From assembly GCA_020444265.1 (NCBI GenBank), contig JAHLLH010000004.1, forward strand, positions 186,001 to 250,000: 64,000 nt of DNA, read 5' to 3'. The translations under genes and the position numbers were made by a program. The DNA is from a bacterium. GTDB lineage: Bacteria; Electryoneota; Electryoneia; Electryoneales; Electryoneaceae. Shown piece after piece: positions 8,498 through 16,719 of this stretch (positions within the stretch are counted from its first letter, which is position 1; every line of letters starts with the position of its first letter). Under the pieces are notes generated by a model, which had not been told where the DNA came from, did not search any database, and saw nothing but the letters and a program-made list of their open reading frames with translations.

Positions 8498-8953
8498 CTA
8501 CCAGTCCATTGTTACAATCCGACCATCGGTAAAGCCGGTGAAGGTTTCCGCGCTCGCAATACGTACCCCGTCAACCAACTGATCCTTGGTCACCCCGTGC
8601 GACTTCATGCACATCGGGCAAGCGTCAATGTGAATCCCCTTGTCCAGTAACGCCTTAACAAGCTGCTTCGAGGTCATCTCGAACCCTTCATATGTCAAGT
8701 CAGGGCCGTCCTTGGTGACCAGGAAAATGGCATCAATGTCGAGGAAGAGCTGGACATCGTGTACCTCGGTCATCTTGAGTGCGAGGGTGAGGGGCATCAT
8801 GGCACGATGAGGATCATCGACCGATTTACTGATGTGCATCAGCATGCCGTCTCGAACAGTGTCTGCCTGCTCGCCATTGGTCTGCAACCAACCGAGCGAA
8901 ACAATCAGGACGACCGCTGCGGCGATCGCCAGGTAGGACGAAAAGCGCTTCAT
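8498..8953 (-). CDS. Exported DsrE-family protein
   Basis: 151 residues. The ATG at 8953 follows GGAGG at 5 bp and starts a signal anchor or signal peptide (MKRFSSYLAIAAAVVLIVS). The mature part has the alternating strand-helix pattern of DsrE/DsrF-like proteins (MPLTLALKMTEVHDVQLFLD, then LLDKGIHIDACPMCMKSHG, then LVDGVRIAS). The cysteine pair in CPMC matches the position of the conserved cysteine in DsrE sulfur-relay proteins. A role in periplasmic sulfur or redox handling is inferred. It stands alone; no dsr or tus genes are nearby. Confidence 0.8.
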   Translation of the reverse strand: MKRFSSYLAIAAAVVLIVSLGWLQTNGEQADTVRDGMLMHISKSVDDPHRAMMPLTLALKMTEVHDVQLFLDIDAIFLVTKDGPDLTYEGFEMTSKQLVKALLDKGIHIDACPMCMKSHGVTKDQLVDGVRIASAETFTGFTDGRIVTMDW

Positions 8954-9160
8954 TCTGCCTCCGGTATGGAAAGGATGGAGGTTGCCGGGGGGCAAATCGA
9001 AAGTTCGTACCGGGATGTGCACAAATCCAAATTCGGTAAGGGGAATCACATCTTTTCATGAGCTGGTCTCTCAAAGTCAGCTCTGAACAGGCACCGTCTC
9101 GAGCGTCTCGTGCAGGCGGCTGTACCTACCCTGCGAATCCCTTATATTCCTCCGCACGTG

Positions 9161-9185
9161 AGGTACGCTTTACCGAGGCGTACCT
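9161..9185 (+). promoter_or_regulatory. Hairpin in the gcvPB leader
   Basis: A perfect 8-bp inverted repeat AGGTACGC / GCGTACCT around a 9-nt loop, 51 bp upstream of the gcvPB start. It could be an operator or an RNA leader hairpin. I found no glycine-riboswitch core in the leader. Confidence 0.3.
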
Positions 9186-9235
9186 GTGTTTCTTTCATTG
9201 ACCATGCGCGACGATTGTCTACCAGGAACCAGATA

Positions 9236-10678
9236 ATGCCTGAAAAACTGCTGTACGAACTCTCAGTCGAAGGACGCCGTGGTGTCCCGATGCCATCCTC
9301 TGATGTTCCCGCTGCTGATACCCTGCCCGGGTCGCTGGCACGTACCGAGGATGCACCGTTGCCGGAAGTCTCCGAGAACGAAGCGGTCCGTCACTTCGTC
9401 CGACTATCGACGATGAACCATCATGTGGACAAGGGTTTCTACCCGCTGGGTTCGTGCACGATGAAGTACAACCCAAAGGTGAACGAGTCCATTGTGGCGA
9501 TGAAGGAATTCGCCGATGTGCATCCCTTCGCGCCGACACGTATGGTCCAGGGTGCGATTCGTGTCATGGTCGAGCTGAATGAGGCGCTCAAGGAAATCAG
9601 CGGCTTTGCGGCCTGCTCGCTGCAGCCACCTGCGGGGGCGAGCGGTGAGTTGACCGGCCTGATGATGATGAAAAAGTACCATGCGGACCGTGGCGATTCC
9701 GGCCGCTACCGTGTCATCATCCCCGACTCCGCACACGGCACCAACCCGGCGACCATCGCCTTCGCTGGTTGCGAGGTGGTCGAGATTCCCTCGAAAGAGG
9801 ATGGCACCCTTGACCCGGAAGCTATCCGTGATGCGGTCGATGAACGTCTGGTCGGTCTGATGGTGACCAATCCGAACACCCTCGGCATCTTCGAGAGCAA
9901 CATCCGTCAGGTGGCGGACATTGTCCATGAGGCGGGCGGCCTGATGTACATGGATGGGGCCAACCTGAATGCCTTGCTCGGGATCACCACTCCCGATGCC
10001 CTCGGCTTCGATGTCATGCATATCAACTTGCACAAGACCTTTTCGACGCCGCATGGTGGTGGCGGCCCAGGCAGCGGTCCGGTCTGCTGCACCGAAGCAC
10101 TCGAACCCTTCCTGCCAACTCCGATCGCAGCAAAACGTGGTGACAGCTACCTGCTCGATTGGGACCGTCCGAAATCCATCGGCAAGATGCACGGCTTCTA
10201 TGGCAACTTCGGGATGCACGTGCGCGCGTTGACCTACATCTGGAGCAATGGCAAAAACGGCCTCGAGGATGTCAGCAAGCTGGCGATCCTCAACGCCAAT
10301 TATGTGCGAGCGATGTTGCAGGATGACTACGAGCTGCCACGTGCGGATCGTTGCCTGCACGAGGTCGTCTTCAGCGCGGACCGTCAGGCGGCCAACGGTG
10401 TCAAGGCGCTCGACATCGCGAAACGGCTGCTCGATTTTGGTATGCACGCGCCCACTGTCTACTTCCCGCTCATCGTCCACGAAGCGATGATGATCGAGCC
10501 GACGGAAACCGAGTCGAAGGAAACCCTGGACGAGTTCATTGCCGCGATGAAGCAGATCGCGAAGGAAGCCATCGAGACACCTGAACGATTGCACGAGGCC
10601 CCGACAACCACCCCGGTCCGTCGCCTCGACGAAGCCGCCGCGGCCCGTAACCCGAATGTGCGGTTCACGAAAGCGTAG
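9236..10678 (+). CDS. gcvPB: Glycine dehydrogenase (decarboxylating) subunit 2 (P-protein beta)
   Basis: 480 residues, normal for the PLP-binding subunit of two-part P-proteins. The ATG at 9236 is preceded by AGGAACC; a 42-residue in-frame upstream extension is not supported. Family motifs are present: FYPLGSCTMKYNPK near the N-terminus, LQPPAGASGELTGL, PDSAHGTNPAT and the PLP lysine (about Lys267) in NLHKTFSTPHGGGGPG. With GcvPA it decarboxylates glycine and transfers the aminomethyl group to lipoylated GcvH. gcvPA, gcvT and gcvH are not in the window, so the genes of the glycine cleavage system are dispersed here. Confidence 0.95.
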   Translation: MPEKLLYELSVEGRRGVPMPSSDVPAADTLPGSLARTEDAPLPEVSENEAVRHFVRLSTMNHHVDKGFYPLGSCTMKYNPKVNESIVAMKEFADVHPFAPTRMVQGAIRVMVELNEALKEISGFAACSLQPPAGASGELTGLMMMKKYHADRGDSGRYRVIIPDSAHGTNPATIAFAGCEVVEIPSKEDGTLDPEAIRDAVDERLVGLMVTNPNTLGIFESNIRQVADIVHEAGGLMYMDGANLNALLGITTPDALGFDVMHINLHKTFSTPHGGGGPGSGPVCCTEALEPFLPTPIAAKRGDSYLLDWDRPKSIGKMHGFYGNFGMHVRALTYIWSNGKNGLEDVSKLAILNANYVRAMLQDDYELPRADRCLHEVVFSADRQAANGVKALDIAKRLLDFGMHAPTVYFPLIVHEAMMIEPTETESKETLDEFIAAMKQIAKEAIETPERLHEAPTTTPVRRLDEAAAARNPNVRFTKA

Positions 10679-10715
10679 CAAGTATTTAGCGTATATGCAC
10701 TTGTTTGATACAGAC

Positions 10716-10745
10716 AAAAACCCGGGACAATTGTCCCGGGTTTTT
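10716..10745. terminator. Bidirectional terminator between gcvPB and the barrel gene
   Basis: A perfect palindrome: five A, then CCCGGGACAATTGTCCCGGG, then five T. It lies between two convergent genes and would end both transcripts. Confidence 0.85.
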
Positions 10746-10797
10746 ATTACGATCATGCTCTGGCAAACAAAGTTGATTCATTTGGCTGGAAACGAGT

Positions 10798-11964
10798 TTA
10801 CTTGCCCAGGAATACCGTCCACTGAAGTTCGAGAGTGTTGAATCGGTATTCCTGATCATACCTGTATGGACTACTAAACTCTTCACCAGTAAGGTTCGCC
10901 CATATCCGGTATCGATAGGAAGCCCAGGCGACATCGAAACGCATGATGGACAGATCGAATCCTGCACCGATTGAATACCCTACCGCACGCCCTGGTTCCA
11001 ATACCCGTACGAAATACATCTCGCTCATAGGATCGTCTACTTTGCCGCTATAAAGGGGAAGGGATAGCAGGCCGCCTCGCAACTTTAATGCACCGTTTGA
11101 CCATTCTTTTCGGTATTCCAACCCGATTCGACCACCGAGCATCAAGTTGGAATAGGCGTATGGATCAGTCGTCAATTTACTACCGGAGCTGTACGTTTGC
11201 GTTCGTTCGATGTTGTTGGGATCTACTACATCTACATCAAAACTGATATCCAGGTCGGACAAAGGAGTGAATAAAAGACCCAGAGAATACTCGTTCGGCT
11301 GAGTATCCACCTGTTTGCCACTGGGATAGGAAGATTCGAAGTCATAGGAAGGACGGTATGACAAGCCGAGCACTAGCGGCAACTGTCGTTCGGTGCGGTT
11401 GAGGTCAACAGTGAGACCAACTTGAAGACTCGACCCCTCGTAGTTCGTTTCGTAACTACCCGAGTAGAGAGTCTCGTTTGACTTCTTACCATCCAGAATT
11501 CTCAGAGCGAATCCTGCTGTTAGTGGTTTCAATACGTCTACCGCCGCGCCCAAAGAGAGGAAGTGGGGATTCCCCTCTTTGGTACTATACTCGTAAATGC
11601 CTGGTTCCCTCTTGTTCCAGTGTCGTTCATACGCAAAGCCGACCGCCCACCTGCGGTTCCCAGGATGAGAATAGAGCAGACCAGCGCTGTTGATCGCAAT
11701 TTCATTCGACAGGGAGGAGTTGACCATATTCCGCTCTTGAATGCCTCGAGCCATGAAAACCGCGCCTTGAATGCTGATGGATGTTCTGCTTCGTGTCAGC
11801 AGAGAGGGGTTATTGGAGATGACATTAATCCCCGTCCCAGCAGCCGTGGTGACACCGCCCATGCCGAGGGAACGGACCCCGGCGTTCATTGGCCATTCTT
11901 CAAACGCGGAACTGGTGGTGGCAATCATCGCAAAGGCGAGTAAAAGGAAGAAACGAGTTTTCAT
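10798..11964 (-). CDS. Outer-membrane beta-barrel protein (PorV/FadL-like)
   Basis: 388 residues with a signal peptide (MKTRFFLLLAFAMIATTSSA). The mature start EEWPMNAGVRSLGMGGVTTA, followed by a NNPSLL motif, is typical of FCB outer-membrane barrels of the UPF0164/PorV/FadL type, in which a Gly-rich hatch segment and an 'NP-A/S' turn precede the strands. The rest alternates polar and hydrophobic residues as amphipathic strands and ends in hydrophobic VFLGK. Function could be transport of hydrophobic solutes or a type IX secretion accessory; the sequence does not decide. Confidence 0.7.
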   Translation of the reverse strand: MKTRFFLLLAFAMIATTSSAFEEWPMNAGVRSLGMGGVTTAAGTGINVISNNPSLLTRSRTSISIQGAVFMARGIQERNMVNSSLSNEIAINSAGLLYSHPGNRRWAVGFAYERHWNKREPGIYEYSTKEGNPHFLSLGAAVDVLKPLTAGFALRILDGKKSNETLYSGSYETNYEGSSLQVGLTVDLNRTERQLPLVLGLSYRPSYDFESSYPSGKQVDTQPNEYSLGLLFTPLSDLDISFDVDVVDPNNIERTQTYSSGSKLTTDPYAYSNLMLGGRIGLEYRKEWSNGALKLRGGLLSLPLYSGKVDDPMSEMYFVRVLEPGRAVGYSIGAGFDLSIMRFDVAWASYRYRIWANLTGEEFSSPYRYDQEYRFNTLELQWTVFLGK

Positions 11965-12327
11965 CGGACGATCCTGATTAAGTGATTGTTTTATGCCTTC
12001 CTAAAAGATAGATGTGTGGGAAAAGGTGCAGCAAAAGGTTAGACTCTCCGATCTTTGCCCCGGAGATGAATTCAACGCACGCTAACTCTGTTATCTGCTA
12101 TTTCAGATAGACCAGTTTCTGCGTACGGATTGTCTTTGTACGGCGACAGAGTGGGTACCCTGAATTCCCGGCCCGGCTCAACTTCGCACCCCACAAAAAA
12201 AGATAGCGAAGACCAGGAACGCTGATCTTTGTTAGAAGACACAGCGGACCTTTCGAGATACACAGTTCTGTTTTTCTCTGGCTCCAGCCCTATATTCACC
12301 CAACATCCAACCGAGGAAGTGCTAACC
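11965..12327. other. Gene-free divergent intergenic region
   Basis: 363 bp between two divergently transcribed genes (barrel protein and dinG). It must contain both promoters. Apart from a small inverted repeat ATCTG/CAGAT at 12093-12108 I see no repeat, RNA or ORF with support. Confidence 0.4.
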
Positions 12328-15216
12328 GTGAAACTGCCCGACCCATCCCCGATTTCTCCCGACGAACTGGCACGGCTTGCGTTGGCACGTTTTGTCGCCA
12401 TCGATTGCGAAACCACCGGGACGGACCCGGTCCGTGGACGAGTTATCGAACTGGGGGCGGTGCGCTTCGAGGGTGGGGTCGAAGTGGCACGCTACAGCGA
12501 ACTGGTCGGTATCGATCAGGACCTCGATCCTTTCATCACCCGCCTTACAGGTATCACCGATCAGGACCTTTCAGGCAAACCTCGCTTCGAAGAACTGGCC
12601 AAGGATTTTGTTGATTTCCTTGGGGATAGCCCCTTGGTCGGGCAAAACGTACAATTTGATATCTCCTTCATCGAGGAGGAGCTGAAACGGTTGCCGGCAG
12701 GGATGGATGTACGTCTCGCACGATCGGCAGTCCACGATACTCTGCCTCTCGCTCGTGCCTTTTTCCCGACCTTATCCTCATATGGGCTCGGAGCGTTAGC
12801 CCGTCAACTTGGTGTCAAGCTTGCCCAAGCACACCGTGCCGCCGAGGATGCCGCCGCCACCGGCCGTGTGCTGGTCAATCTGCTGCAACGTGCGAGACGT
12901 ATCCCGTACGGTGAGCTGAATGAATTGAGCCGTCTGCTTGGCGGAGCGGCCTTTACCATGGGTGCTCTGATCGACGGCCTGATCAAGATCGGTCCGGGCG
13001 CGCTGGGGGTTGAGGAACGCGAGGAGGAGCGGGACAATCGTGTCGGGGATTGGGGACCCGATTCCTGGCATGATCTCGAACCGATCAAGCTCGACAAAAC
13101 CTGGTTCGATACCTTCTTCAAGGAAGAAGAGGAAGGGCCGTTGCACGATCTGGTGCCCGGCTATCAACGGCGCGATGGCCAGGTTGAGATGGCCGAAGAT
13201 GTTTACAACACCCTGAAGGATGGGGGAGCCCTGCTCGCCGAAGGGGGAACCGGGACCGGCAAAAGTTTCGCCTACCTGTTGCCTTCGCTATTGTTTGCCC
13301 GCAATGTGGGCAAACGTGTGATGGTCTCGACCCACACCAAGCATCTGCAAAATCAACTTTTCGACAAGGACCTGCCGACCCTTTTCGAATCCCTCGGCGG
13401 CGGGATGCGAGCCGTGCTGCTCAAAGGACGCGGGAATTACATCTGCCGCCGTCGCTTCGAGGCCCTGATCGCCGACCCGGAAGCGCTCAAGCCTGAGGAA
13501 CGTATTGCGCTGCTTCCGTTGGTCCGTTGGATCCTGCGTACCAAAACGGGCGACATCCAGGAGGCGACAGCGTTTCGTCAGGGTGGCGTTCGCAGCCTCT
13601 GGCCACGGATCTCCGCTGATTCCGGCTATTGTACCAGCCGTACCTGCCGTGGCAGCAAAGATTGTTTTTTGCACCGTATCCGCACCAGCGCCTTGCGCAG
13701 CCATGTGGTGCTGGTCAACCACGCCCTCCTCTTCAGCGACCTCGCCAGCGAGGGAGGTGTACTCGGCGAATACGGCCATGTCATCTTCGACGAGGCCCAT
13801 CATCTCGAGAAGATCGCGGCGAACCACCTCGGCATAAGCTGGAATATATCCCAGGTTCGAGCCGTCTTGCTCCAATTGTACGATTCGTCCGCCAAGCGTG
13901 GTGTGTTGACTGGCCTTCGAGCCTACGAGGCGCTGGTGGAAACACCGATCGAACGGGGCGATGCGGGGCCCGGCCTCGTCGACAAGGCGATGGAATCTCA
14001 GGCCACCGCCATTGATACGGCAGAACTGTTCGCGACCGAACTCGATCTCAGCGTTGGTCATGATGCCGAAGGATCAGGTAATGGCTACTCACGTAAAAAT
14101 CGCTACACCTGCGGACGTGACGAGTTCGAGGACCTCGCCACCTTTGTTCGGCGTCATCATGCGGCGATGCGTGACCTCGATGGCTGCCTCAACGACCTCG
14201 CGCGCGGGTTGGATGATCTCGATCTGGAACCGACGGAAAATGGCGACGATGTCCTTGCCGAATTTCGCAGGCTGCACAATGAGGTGAAACGGCTTGACGA
14301 AACCTTCCTGCGTTTGACCGGGGATGAGCAGGAGAACATGGTCCTCTGGTACGAGGCGCCTGCGGTAACCAGCCGTCAACCGGTCCGCTTGTTTGGTGCC
14401 CCACTCGATGTTAGCAAGGTGTTGCAGGACAACCTCTATCCACGACTCGAAGCGACGGTAATGACCAGCGCGACGATGACAGTCAACGAGAGCTTTGACT
14501 ACATTGCGGGTCGTCTCGGTCTGCCCGATGCCGAAGGGAAACTCTACCCCTCGCCCTTCGACCTGCGCGGTCAGCTCTACATCGCCATCGCCGATTTCCT
14601 TGGCAACCCGAAGCAGGATATCGGACGGTTTACGCAAGGTGTCGGCAAGCTGGCGTGGCGCTTGCCGGAAGAACTCGATGCCGGTACGCTGGTCTTGTTC
14701 ACCAGCCAACGGATGCTTCAGGAAGCCTACGGTTACGCCTCCCCCTTGCTCGAAAAAGATGGCTGGCTGACCCTCGCGCAGGGCATCGGTGGCAGCCAGG
14801 CGGAGATGCTGGAGAAATTCCGTCTTGAACGGAAATCGGTCCTCTTCGGGGTCGATTCTTTCTGGGAAGGTATTGATGTGCCGGGCGAATCGCTCGAGCT
14901 GGCGATCATCGCACGTTTGCCCTTCGATGTTCCGACTGAACCTCTGATTGCGGCACGTGGTGAAGCCATCCAGGAAGCGGGTGGCAACCCCTTCATGAAG
15001 TACACCCTTCCCGAAGCGGCGCTGAAGCTGCGTCAAGGTATTGGACGTCTGATCCGCACCACCGGCGATGTCGGAGCGGCTGTCATCTGCGACCCACGAT
15101 TGGTCTCAAGCCGTTGGGGCAAAGTGATCATCAATTCGCTGCCCGTCACCCCCGTCGTCTACAAGAACTACGACGACCTCGCCCGCGACCTGCACGCCTT
15201 CCTGCGCAACGAGTAA
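12328..15216 (+). CDS. dinG: DinG-family helicase fused to DEDDh 3'-5' exonuclease
   Basis: 962 residues from a GTG at 12328 with GAGGAA 9 bp upstream. Residues about 20-190 are an exonuclease domain of the DnaQ/epsilon type (Asp26 and Glu28 in DCETTG, later HRAAEDAAATG). From about 270 an XPD/DinG superfamily-2 helicase follows: Walker A GGTGTGKS (Lys312), four cysteines for an Fe-S cluster (NYIC, GYC, RTC, DCF), DEAH, MTSATM, FWEGIDVPGE and the motif VI segment RQGIGRLIR. This is the domain order of Gram-positive-type DinG. It probably acts on R-loops, G4 or repair intermediates. A degenerate second copy of its last codons lies 180 bp downstream (15335-15384). Confidence 0.95.
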   Translation: MKLPDPSPISPDELARLALARFVAIDCETTGTDPVRGRVIELGAVRFEGGVEVARYSELVGIDQDLDPFITRLTGITDQDLSGKPRFEELAKDFVDFLGDSPLVGQNVQFDISFIEEELKRLPAGMDVRLARSAVHDTLPLARAFFPTLSSYGLGALARQLGVKLAQAHRAAEDAAATGRVLVNLLQRARRIPYGELNELSRLLGGAAFTMGALIDGLIKIGPGALGVEEREEERDNRVGDWGPDSWHDLEPIKLDKTWFDTFFKEEEEGPLHDLVPGYQRRDGQVEMAEDVYNTLKDGGALLAEGGTGTGKSFAYLLPSLLFARNVGKRVMVSTHTKHLQNQLFDKDLPTLFESLGGGMRAVLLKGRGNYICRRRFEALIADPEALKPEERIALLPLVRWILRTKTGDIQEATAFRQGGVRSLWPRISADSGYCTSRTCRGSKDCFLHRIRTSALRSHVVLVNHALLFSDLASEGGVLGEYGHVIFDEAHHLEKIAANHLGISWNISQVRAVLLQLYDSSAKRGVLTGLRAYEALVETPIERGDAGPGLVDKAMESQATAIDTAELFATELDLSVGHDAEGSGNGYSRKNRYTCGRDEFEDLATFVRRHHAAMRDLDGCLNDLARGLDDLDLEPTENGDDVLAEFRRLHNEVKRLDETFLRLTGDEQENMVLWYEAPAVTSRQPVRLFGAPLDVSKVLQDNLYPRLEATVMTSATMTVNESFDYIAGRLGLPDAEGKLYPSPFDLRGQLYIAIADFLGNPKQDIGRFTQGVGKLAWRLPEELDAGTLVLFTSQRMLQEAYGYASPLLEKDGWLTLAQGIGGSQAEMLEKFRLERKSVLFGVDSFWEGIDVPGESLELAIIARLPFDVPTEPLIAARGEAIQEAGGNPFMKYTLPEAALKLRQGIGRLIRTTGDVGAAVICDPRLVSSRWGKVIINSLPVTPVVYKNYDDLARDLHAFLRNE

Positions 15217-15249
15217 GACACCCAGTGTGGCAATCCGTTATCAATGTAG

Positions 15250-15326
15250 GCCGGATTCTTGAATCCGGCGAGGCCACCGTGGAACGGTGACGTTCCCTAT
15301 TCGGTCAGGTTTACGGACCTGACCGA
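15250..15326. repeat. Cluster of three palindromes between dinG and its duplicated tail
   Basis: GCCGGATTC-TT-GAATCCGGC (15250-15269), GGAACG-GTGA-CGTTCC (15281-15296) and TCGGTCAGGT-TTACGG-ACCTGACCGA (15301-15326) stand in a row. The first matches the palindrome in the 70-bp repeat at 3.3-3.5 kb; the last belongs to the GTCAGG/CCTGAC hairpin family seen at many other sites. The cluster separates the dinG stop from a duplicated copy of the dinG 3' end. Confidence 0.75.
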
Positions 15327-15334
15327 ACGCAGGA

Positions 15335-15384
15335 GTCGTCTACAAGAACTACGAGGACATGGCCCGTGACATGCACGTTTTTTG
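15335..15384 (+). pseudogene. Duplicated 3' fragment of dinG
   Basis: These bases repeat the end of dinG (15154-15200). 16 codons read VVYKNYEDMARDMHVF and then stop; the intact gene has VVYKNYDDLARDLHAF. Differences include synonymous-looking changes, suggesting divergence after duplication or descent from a related dinG allele. No start codon or upstream coding sequence is present, so this is a remnant, not a gene. Confidence 0.7.
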
Positions 15385-15502
15385 AGGTCGGATTAATTCA
15401 GAGCCAGAATGCCCCCTCTCGTCTCCTTGAAATGTGAATGCTTTCTCAATATGTTTACCGTGAGAACGAGATCATCAATCAACCCGATAGACAGGGGGAG
15501 TC

Positions 15503-16015
15503 ATGCACAAGAAGAGCATTGAACTGCTGAACAAGGCAATTGCGGACGAGCTGACCGCGGTCCATCAGTACATGTATTTCCATTTCCATAGCGACGATCA
15601 GGGTTTTGAGCTGATGGCGGCACTCTTCCGCAAGACGGCCATTGAAGAGATGATGCACATCGAGTTGCTGGCGGAGCGCATCCTCTTCCTCAACGGTACC
15701 ATCGAGATGAAAGCCTCGGACGATGTTGTCCCGGTGCATGATCCGAAAGGGATGCTCGAGCTGGCGACGAAAATGGAAGAGAACAGCGCGAAGGACTACA
15801 ATAAATTCGCCAACGAGTGCTCGAAAAACGCAGACAACAATACAAAGAAGATCTTCGAAGCGCTGGTGGATGACGAGGAACGTCACTTCAACCAGTACGA
15901 TGACGAGCTCGACAACATGGGCCGTTTCGGCGACAACTACCTCGCCCTGCAGACCATCGAACGCTCCAAAGCAGCCTCCGGCGGCGCGCCCGGCGGTGCA
16001 GGCGCTGGCGCCTGA
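15503..16015 (+). CDS. bfr: Bacterioferritin / ferritin-like iron storage protein
   Basis: 170 residues with start after GGGGGAG. A four-helix ferritin-like bundle is visible with ferroxidase-type ligands: Glu in ADELTAVHQYMY, EEMMHIE with its His, and DDEERHFNQYDDE near the end. The layout fits the bacterioferritin/DPS-like group that opens MHKKSIELLNKAIADELTA. The tail is Gly/Ala-rich (GGAPGGAGAGA), longer than in most family members. It would store iron and detoxify peroxide in the cytoplasm. It stands alone between repeat-rich spacers. Confidence 0.88.
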   Translation: MHKKSIELLNKAIADELTAVHQYMYFHFHSDDQGFELMAALFRKTAIEEMMHIELLAERILFLNGTIEMKASDDVVPVHDPKGMLELATKMEENSAKDYNKFANECSKNADNNTKKIFEALVDDEERHFNQYDDELDNMGRFGDNYLALQTIERSKAASGGAPGGAGAGA

Positions 16016-16046
16016 TCCATCGTGACATGCTTCAGTAGTAGACTGG

Positions 16047-16116
16047 CCCGGACAGCTTGATGTCCGGGTTTTCTTGTTGGAACTGGCCCGGGCAATCTTG
16101 TTGCCCGGGTTTCTTT
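16047..16116 (+). terminator. Twin terminator-like hairpins after bfr
   Basis: Two hairpins in tandem: CCCGGACA-GCTTGA-TGTCCGGG followed by TTTTCTT, then CCCGGGCAA-TCTTG-TTGCCCGGG followed by TTTCTTTT. Both carry the leading text ACTGG. The second stem and loop recur exactly at 63681-63703 after the phosphate transporter gene and with one change at 26887-26909. Confidence 0.7.
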
Positions 16117-16148
16117 TGCTCAGGCAGATGGTGATGCATGGTGGAGGG

Positions 16149-16563
16149 TTGCGTCAGGCCCCGAGCCTGACGCAATATCCGTCAGACGTGGGCGTCTGAC
16201 GGAACGGGCAGCACGTGCGTGACGAGGTTAGGCGTGCCCCGGCTTGTCTTGCCAAGCCGGGTTTTAGCAATGGAGAAAGTGTCCGTGAGGACACCCCTTT
16301 CGCGCCTGCGGCGCGATGCACGGGCAGGATGCCCGTGCTACAGGGTGGCCCGGGCAGTCCTCTGCCCGGGTCTCACTCCCCGACAGAACCGTTTCAGCAA
16401 GAGGCACGCACCCGGCTGCGTCAGGCCCCCAAGCCTGACGCATGATCCGTCAGACGTGGGCGACTGACGGAACGAGGTAGTGGACGTCTGACGGCACATA
16501 CCAGGGCGAACGGTTTGGGTATACCGTGCTGATAGGCACGCTTGGGTGACGGGGCACCCAAGC
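16149..16563. repeat. Dense palindrome array downstream of bfr
   Basis: A gene-free stretch packed with hairpins. A two-hairpin module (GCGTCAGGC/GCCTGACGC, then CCGTCAGACG-TGGG-CGTCTGACGG, then AACG) occurs at 16149-16202 and again at 16417-16470; the second copy has one stem mismatch. Between them lie CCCGGCTTG/CAAGCCGGG (16238-16261) and CCCGGGCAG/CTGCCCGGG (16349-16370). At 16540-16563 comes GCTTGGGTG-ACGGGG-CACCCAAGC followed by CACAAAAA, which recurs with altered stem at 40342-40365. The stretch codes for nothing I can support. Confidence 0.8.
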
Positions 16564-16565
16564 CA

Positions 16566-16606
16566 CAAAAAAAACCGGGCCGTGGATGTCGCCCCACGGC
16601 CCGGGT
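16566..16606 (-). terminator. Terminator of the sorting-domain protein gene
   Basis: Stem CCGGGCCGTGG / CCACGGCCCGG with a run of eight T on the minus strand. It lies downstream of the minus-strand gene ending at 16720 and is the best intrinsic terminator in this area. Confidence 0.75.
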
Positions 16607-16719
16607 TGCGTCGTATCCATCAAACCCGCTGTCGCACGGGGATTGAGGTCCAGCAAAACTGTAGATCCTTCAGGCTGTGCATTGCACACCCTTCTGGATG
16701 ACCATCGCCACGGCGATGG

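Noticed and set aside
9060-9235. Glycine riboswitch ahead of gcvPB
   Set aside because: No tandem aptamer core or typical conserved blocks were found; only an 8-bp inverted repeat is present.
9404-10756. 450-codon open frame antisense to gcvPB, and a similar one antisense to purA (3731-4876)
   Set aside because: His/Arg/Asp/Gly-rich composition typical of a mirror frame; both lie wholly or almost wholly opposite well-supported enzymes.
13288-14061. Antisense frames within dinG
   Set aside because: Shadows of the 962-residue helicase-exonuclease, which has every expected motif in the sense frame.
16149-16470. Regularly repeated hairpins suggesting a CRISPR array
   Set aside because: Repeat units are perfect palindromes of different wording, spacing is irregular, and no spacer-sized unique segments or cas genes are present.
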